Below are positions 17,379 to 19,778 of a stretch of DNA of 19,778 bases, piece after piece. Origin of the DNA: CAIYZT01 sp052387855 (lineage in GTDB: Bacteria > Pseudomonadota > Alphaproteobacteria > Rhodobacterales > Rhodobacteraceae); assembly GCA_052387855.1 (NCBI GenBank), contig JBQTIT010000104.1, positions 1 to 19,778 on the forward strand, in the 5' to 3' direction. The notes below the pieces were generated by a model. The model was not told the DNA's origin and searched no databases. It worked only from the letters and a program-made list of their open reading frames with translations. Made by a program: the position numbers and the translations under genes. The first letter of the stretch is position 1. Each line of letters begins with the position of its first letter.

Positions 17379-18311
17379 TCAGCCCTTGGCGCTTGGCGGC
17401 GCGGCGCGGCCAAAGTCGGGCGCGGCGGTGTCCTGCCCGGCCTCGATGATGCCGCGCCGGATCGCGCGCGTCCGGGTGAAATAGTCGAAAAGCTGGTCGC
17501 CGTCGCCCATGCGGATCGCCCGTTGCAGCACGAAAAGCTCTTCGGTAAAGCGGCCCAGAATGTCCAGCACCGCATCCTTGTTGGTCAGGAACACATCGCG
17601 CCACATCGTGGGGTCCGAGGCCGCGATGCGGGTAAAGTCGCGAAAGCCCGAGGCGGAATATTCGATCACTTCGGAATTCGAAACCTGCGCCAGATGGTCC
17701 GCCACACCGACCATGGTATAGGCGATCAGGTGCGGGGTGTGGCTGACCACGGCCAGCACCTGGTCATGATGGTCCGGGTCCATCGCGTTGACCTTGGCGC
17801 CCATCGCCACCAGAAGCCTGCCCAAACGGTCAATGGCGGCCGGGCGGGTGGCCGCGTCGGGTGTCAGCAGCCACCAGCGCCCGACAAAGAGCGTGGCAAA
17901 GCCCGACAGCGGGCCGGAATATTCGGTGCCCGCCATCGGGTGACCGGGGATGAAGTCGACCCCCTCGGGCAGGTGCGGCGCCACCATCTGGATCACCGCC
18001 CGCTTGACCGAGCCGACATCCGTGACCGTGCAGCCCGGCGCCAGATGCGGGCCGATCTCGGCCGCGACGGCGGCCATGGCGCCTACCGGCACCGCCAGCA
18101 CCACAAGATCGGCGCCCTGAACCGCCTCTGCCGCCGTCTCATAGACCCGCTCGCAAAGGCCGATCTTCAGCGCGGTCGCCCGCGTCTCGGCCGAGCGGGC
18201 ATGGCCGACGATCTCGCCCGCCAGCCCCTTGGCGCGCATGGCATGGCTCATCGAAGAGGCGATCAGGCCCAAACCGATCAGCGCGACGCGGTTGTAGATC
18301 ACCGAGGTCAT
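17379..18311 (-). CDS. tyrC: Prephenate/arogenate dehydrogenase
   Basis: Oxidative decarboxylation of prephenate or arogenate in tyrosine synthesis. The 310-residue protein begins with a Rossmann strand VALIGLGLIASSM (9-21), in which the third Gly of the loop is Ala. After strand 2 comes IVGHARSAET, without the Asp typical of NAD-specific enzymes, so cofactor choice is open. Family motifs follow: VTDVGSVK, GHPMAGTEYSGP, AVVSHTPHLIAYTMV and SGFRDFTRIAASDPTMWRDVF. No chorismate mutase or ACT domain is attached. ATG at 18311 overlaps the hisC stop (ATGA), with AGGGGG about nine bases upstream. The symbol follows usage for the hisC-linked enzyme; tyrA would be equally acceptable. Confidence 0.95.
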   Translation of the reverse strand: MTSVIYNRVALIGLGLIASSMSHAMRAKGLAGEIVGHARSAETRATALKIGLCERVYETAAEAVQGADLVVLAVPVGAMAAVAAEIGPHLAPGCTVTDVGSVKRAVIQMVAPHLPEGVDFIPGHPMAGTEYSGPLSGFATLFVGRWWLLTPDAATRPAAIDRLGRLLVAMGAKVNAMDPDHHDQVLAVVSHTPHLIAYTMVGVADHLAQVSNSEVIEYSASGFRDFTRIAASDPTMWRDVFLTNKDAVLDILGRFTEELFVLQRAIRMGDGDQLFDYFTRTRAIRRGIIEAGQDTAAPDFGRAAPPSAKG

Positions 18312-19393
18312 TTGAGCCCCCTGAACTGGCCGATGGCATGCACGACGCGGCGGCAGGATGCCTCGTCGCCGACCGTGATGCGCAGACAGTGCGGCAGCTT
18401 GTAGCTGCCGACGCGCCGCACGATCAATCCCCGGGACTGAAGATGCAGATCGCAGGCCTCTGCCTCTTGAACCGAGGCAAAGCGCGCCAGCACGAAATTG
18501 GCCAGCGAGGTGTCGGACGGCAGGCCAAGCTCTGCCAGTGCCTCGGCCAGCCAGTGGCGCAGGCGGGCGTTTTCCGCCCGGCAACGCGCGACATGGTCCT
18601 GATCGCGTACCGCCGCCTCGGCAACATCCTGCTGCGTGCTCGACAGGTTGAACGGGCCGCGGATGCGGTTCAGCACCTCGATGATCGGCGCCGGCCCATA
18701 GCCCCAGCCGATGCGCAGCCCGCCGAGCCCGTAGATCTTGGAAAAGCTGCGCGTCATCACCACGTTGCCGCGCGTCTCGATCAGCGCAAGGCCGCCGTCA
18801 TAGTCACCGACATATTCGGCATAGGCCCCGTCCAGCACCAGAATCGCCTGCGCCGGCAGGCCCGCCGCCAGCCGCGCCACCTCGCTCGCGGCGATCATCG
18901 TGCCCGAGGGATTGGCCGGATTGGCGATGAACACCAGCTTGGTGCGCCGGTTGCAGGCGCGCAGGATCGCATCGACATCGACGCAGCGCTCACGCTCGGG
19001 CACCTCGACCGGGGTCGCCCCCGCCGCCTGCGCCGAAATGCGGTACATCAGGAACCCGTGGTCGGTCGTGATCACCTCGTCCTTGGGGCCGGCATAGGCC
19101 TGGCAGAGCAGATGGATGATCTCGTCCGATCCGGCGCCGCAGATCACCCGCGCCGGGTCCAGCCCGTGCACCTCGGCGATGGCCTGGCGCAGCGCGGCGT
19201 GGTCGGTGCCGGGATAGCGGTGAAGCTGGTGGACCGAGCGCTGAAACGCCTCTCTGGCCCGGTCAGAGGGGCCAAAGGGGTTCTCGTTCGACGACAGCTT
19301 GACGACATTGGCCACCCCGGCAACAGCCGACTTGCCGCCCACATAGGGCGCGATGTCCATGATGCCGGGTTGCGGGCGGATCTGGTCGTTCAT
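18308..19393 (-). CDS. hisC: Histidinol-phosphate aminotransferase
   Basis: PLP enzyme converting imidazole acetol phosphate and glutamate to histidinol phosphate. In this family and context it probably also aminates aromatic keto acids. The 361-residue protein has SSNENPFGPS (34-43), the GAGSDEII cofactor loop (87-93), ANPANPSGT (157-165), LDGAYAEY with Asp188 and Tyr191, and the PLP lysine Lys219 in SFSKIYGLGGLRIGW. Length is normal. ATG at 19393 is chosen because homologous sequence begins there; the upstream TTTGGGGAA is a modest ribosome-binding site. First gene of the operon with tyrC and the extensin-like gene. The linkage of hisC and tyrC fits a shared aminotransferase role in aromatic amino-acid synthesis. 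Confidence 0.97.
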   Translation of the reverse strand: MNDQIRPQPGIMDIAPYVGGKSAVAGVANVVKLSSNENPFGPSDRAREAFQRSVHQLHRYPGTDHAALRQAIAEVHGLDPARVICGAGSDEIIHLLCQAYAGPKDEVITTDHGFLMYRISAQAAGATPVEVPERERCVDVDAILRACNRRTKLVFIANPANPSGTMIAASEVARLAAGLPAQAILVLDGAYAEYVGDYDGGLALIETRGNVVMTRSFSKIYGLGGLRIGWGYGPAPIIEVLNRIRGPFNLSSTQQDVAEAAVRDQDHVARCRAENARLRHWLAEALAELGLPSDTSLANFVLARFASVQEAEACDLHLQSRGLIVRRVGSYKLPHCLRITVGDEASCRRVVHAIGQFRGLK

Positions 19394-19446
19394 CGGATTC
19401 CCCAAAGCTAGGCGGGGTTTTAACCGGGAGCGGGGCCAAGTTCCAT
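19394..19446 (-). other. hisC upstream leader
   Basis: This is the short gap between hisC and the repeat block. It carries the T-rich string GGTTTTAACC (19416-19425), which may contribute to a promoter. No -35/-10 pair with acceptable spacing was found, and no attenuator-like leader peptide was seen. Confidence 0.35.
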
Positions 19447-19541
19447 CGCCAATTCGGGCCGGGCTGAAAAGGAAAGGCATGGCGTTTCCCTGGCCGCGTG
19501 GGAACGGCGAAGGTAGACCGGTTCAGCACGGATGAAAGAGA

Positions 19542-19573
19542 CCAGCGCCTTCCGGGGGAAGGGCAGGCGCTGG
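19542..19573. repeat. Hairpin B, short copy
   Basis: CCAGCGCC (19542-19549) pairs with GGCGCTGG (19566-19573). An inner TTCC (19550-19553) pairs with GGAA (19557-19560) around GGG. The outer arm is the same as in the other two copies while the inner stem sequence differs yet still pairs. Confidence 0.6.
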
Positions 19574-19600
19574 CCGAGGGCCTTTGGGGCCCTCGGCCAG
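19570..19600. repeat. Hairpin C, best copy: 13-bp perfect stem
   Basis: CTGGCCGAGGGCC (19570-19582) is perfectly complementary to GGCCCTCGGCCAG (19588-19600) with the loop TTTGG. Shorter versions are at 108-132 and 268-282. It shares four bases with hairpin B. Confidence 0.8.
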
Positions 19601-19637
19601 GGATTGGGCTGGCGTCTCTTGCGACCTCGGTCAAAGT

Positions 19638-19674
19638 CGGGCGAAAAGGAAAACGCACTGCGTTTTTCCGCCCG
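19638..19674. repeat. Hairpin A, best copy
   Basis: CGGGC (19638-19642) pairs with GCCCG (19670-19674). After a GAAAA bulge, GGAAAACGC (19648-19656) pairs with GCGTTTTTCC (19660-19669) around ACT with one extra T. On either strand it resembles an intrinsic terminator stem with internal A and T tracts. Confidence 0.65.
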
Positions 19675-19718
19675 TGTGGGAACCTGTCCGGGTGACCGGT
19701 TCCGCATGAGACCGCAGA

Positions 19719-19777
19719 GGCCAGCGCCTGACCCGGCGGGTGCGGAGCGCCCGCCAGGGGCGGGGCGGGCGCTGGCC
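19719..19777. repeat. Hairpin B, copy at right edge
   Basis: GGCCAGCGCC (19719-19728) pairs with GGCGCTGGCC (19768-19777). The nested stem GGCGGGTG (19735-19742) pairs with CGCCCGCC (19748-19755) around CGGAG, with one G-T wobble. Compared with 51-110, the third base pair of the inner stem is C-G instead of A-T. Confidence 0.75.
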
Positions 19778-19778
19778 G

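Larger units (their letters stand above)
19447..19778. repeat. Intergenic structured repeat block, right edge
   Basis: Nothing here supports a protein. Two units of the repeat family seen at 1-345 follow one another with a period of about 182 bases; their CAATTCGGGC / CAAAGTCGGGC beginnings are at 19449 and 19632. The first unit holds hairpins A, B and C, and the second holds A and B and is cut by the window edge just as hairpin C would begin. The second unit matches the first bases of the window from 19668 on. Conserved short strings between hairpins are GTGGGAAC, ACCGGTTC and GACCTCGG. Confidence 0.75.

Overview
The window is chromosomal DNA from a high-GC alphaproteobacterium, most likely of the Rhodobacteraceae (Rhodobacter/Paracoccus relatives). 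The evidence is the five-gene F1-only ATP synthase operon (atpHAGDC, no F0 genes), the methyltransferase / gloB / clpA neighbourhood, the hisC-tyrC pair, and close protein resemblance to that family. Identification rests on reading motifs; no database search was run.

Layout. 1-348 is non-coding and made of GC-rich hairpin repeats. 349-2763 holds an alpha/beta hydrolase (-), the PRPP synthase gene prs (+) and a small H-type lectin-domain gene (-). 2881-7731 is the leftward F1 operon atpH-atpA-atpG-atpD-atpC, closed by a clear intrinsic terminator at 2819-2870. 7922-12109 holds a SAM-methyltransferase-like gene (-), divergent from gloB (+) and clpA (+). 12140-14951 is a leftward pair: a MotA/TolQ/ExbB-type channel protein and a MotB/OmpA-type protein with a very long coiled coil. 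15026-16580 is a divergent pair: a ChaC-like gamma-glutamylcyclotransferase (-) and a DUF2125 membrane-anchored protein (+). 16568-19393 is the leftward operon hisC-tyrC-extensin-like. 19394-19778 is again non-coding and carries the same repeat family as the left edge.

How the genes work together. The F1 operon encodes the catalytic head of ATP synthase. prs makes PRPP for nucleotide, histidine and tryptophan synthesis, and hisC/tyrC belong to histidine and tyrosine synthesis. gloB and the ChaC homologue both act on glutathione or its adducts. clpA is the unfoldase partner of ClpP. The channel/OmpA pair is built like an ion-driven motor-stator or TolQR-like complex anchored to peptidoglycan, and its job is not known from sequence.

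Most of the window is conserved housekeeping. The least explained parts are (i) the structured repeat family at both edges, whose inner helix shows a compensatory base change between copies, (ii) the MotAB/ZorAB-like pair with the extended coiled coil, and (iii) the lectin-domain gene just behind the F1 operon. No CRISPR array, insertion sequence, phage gene, tRNA or rRNA was seen.
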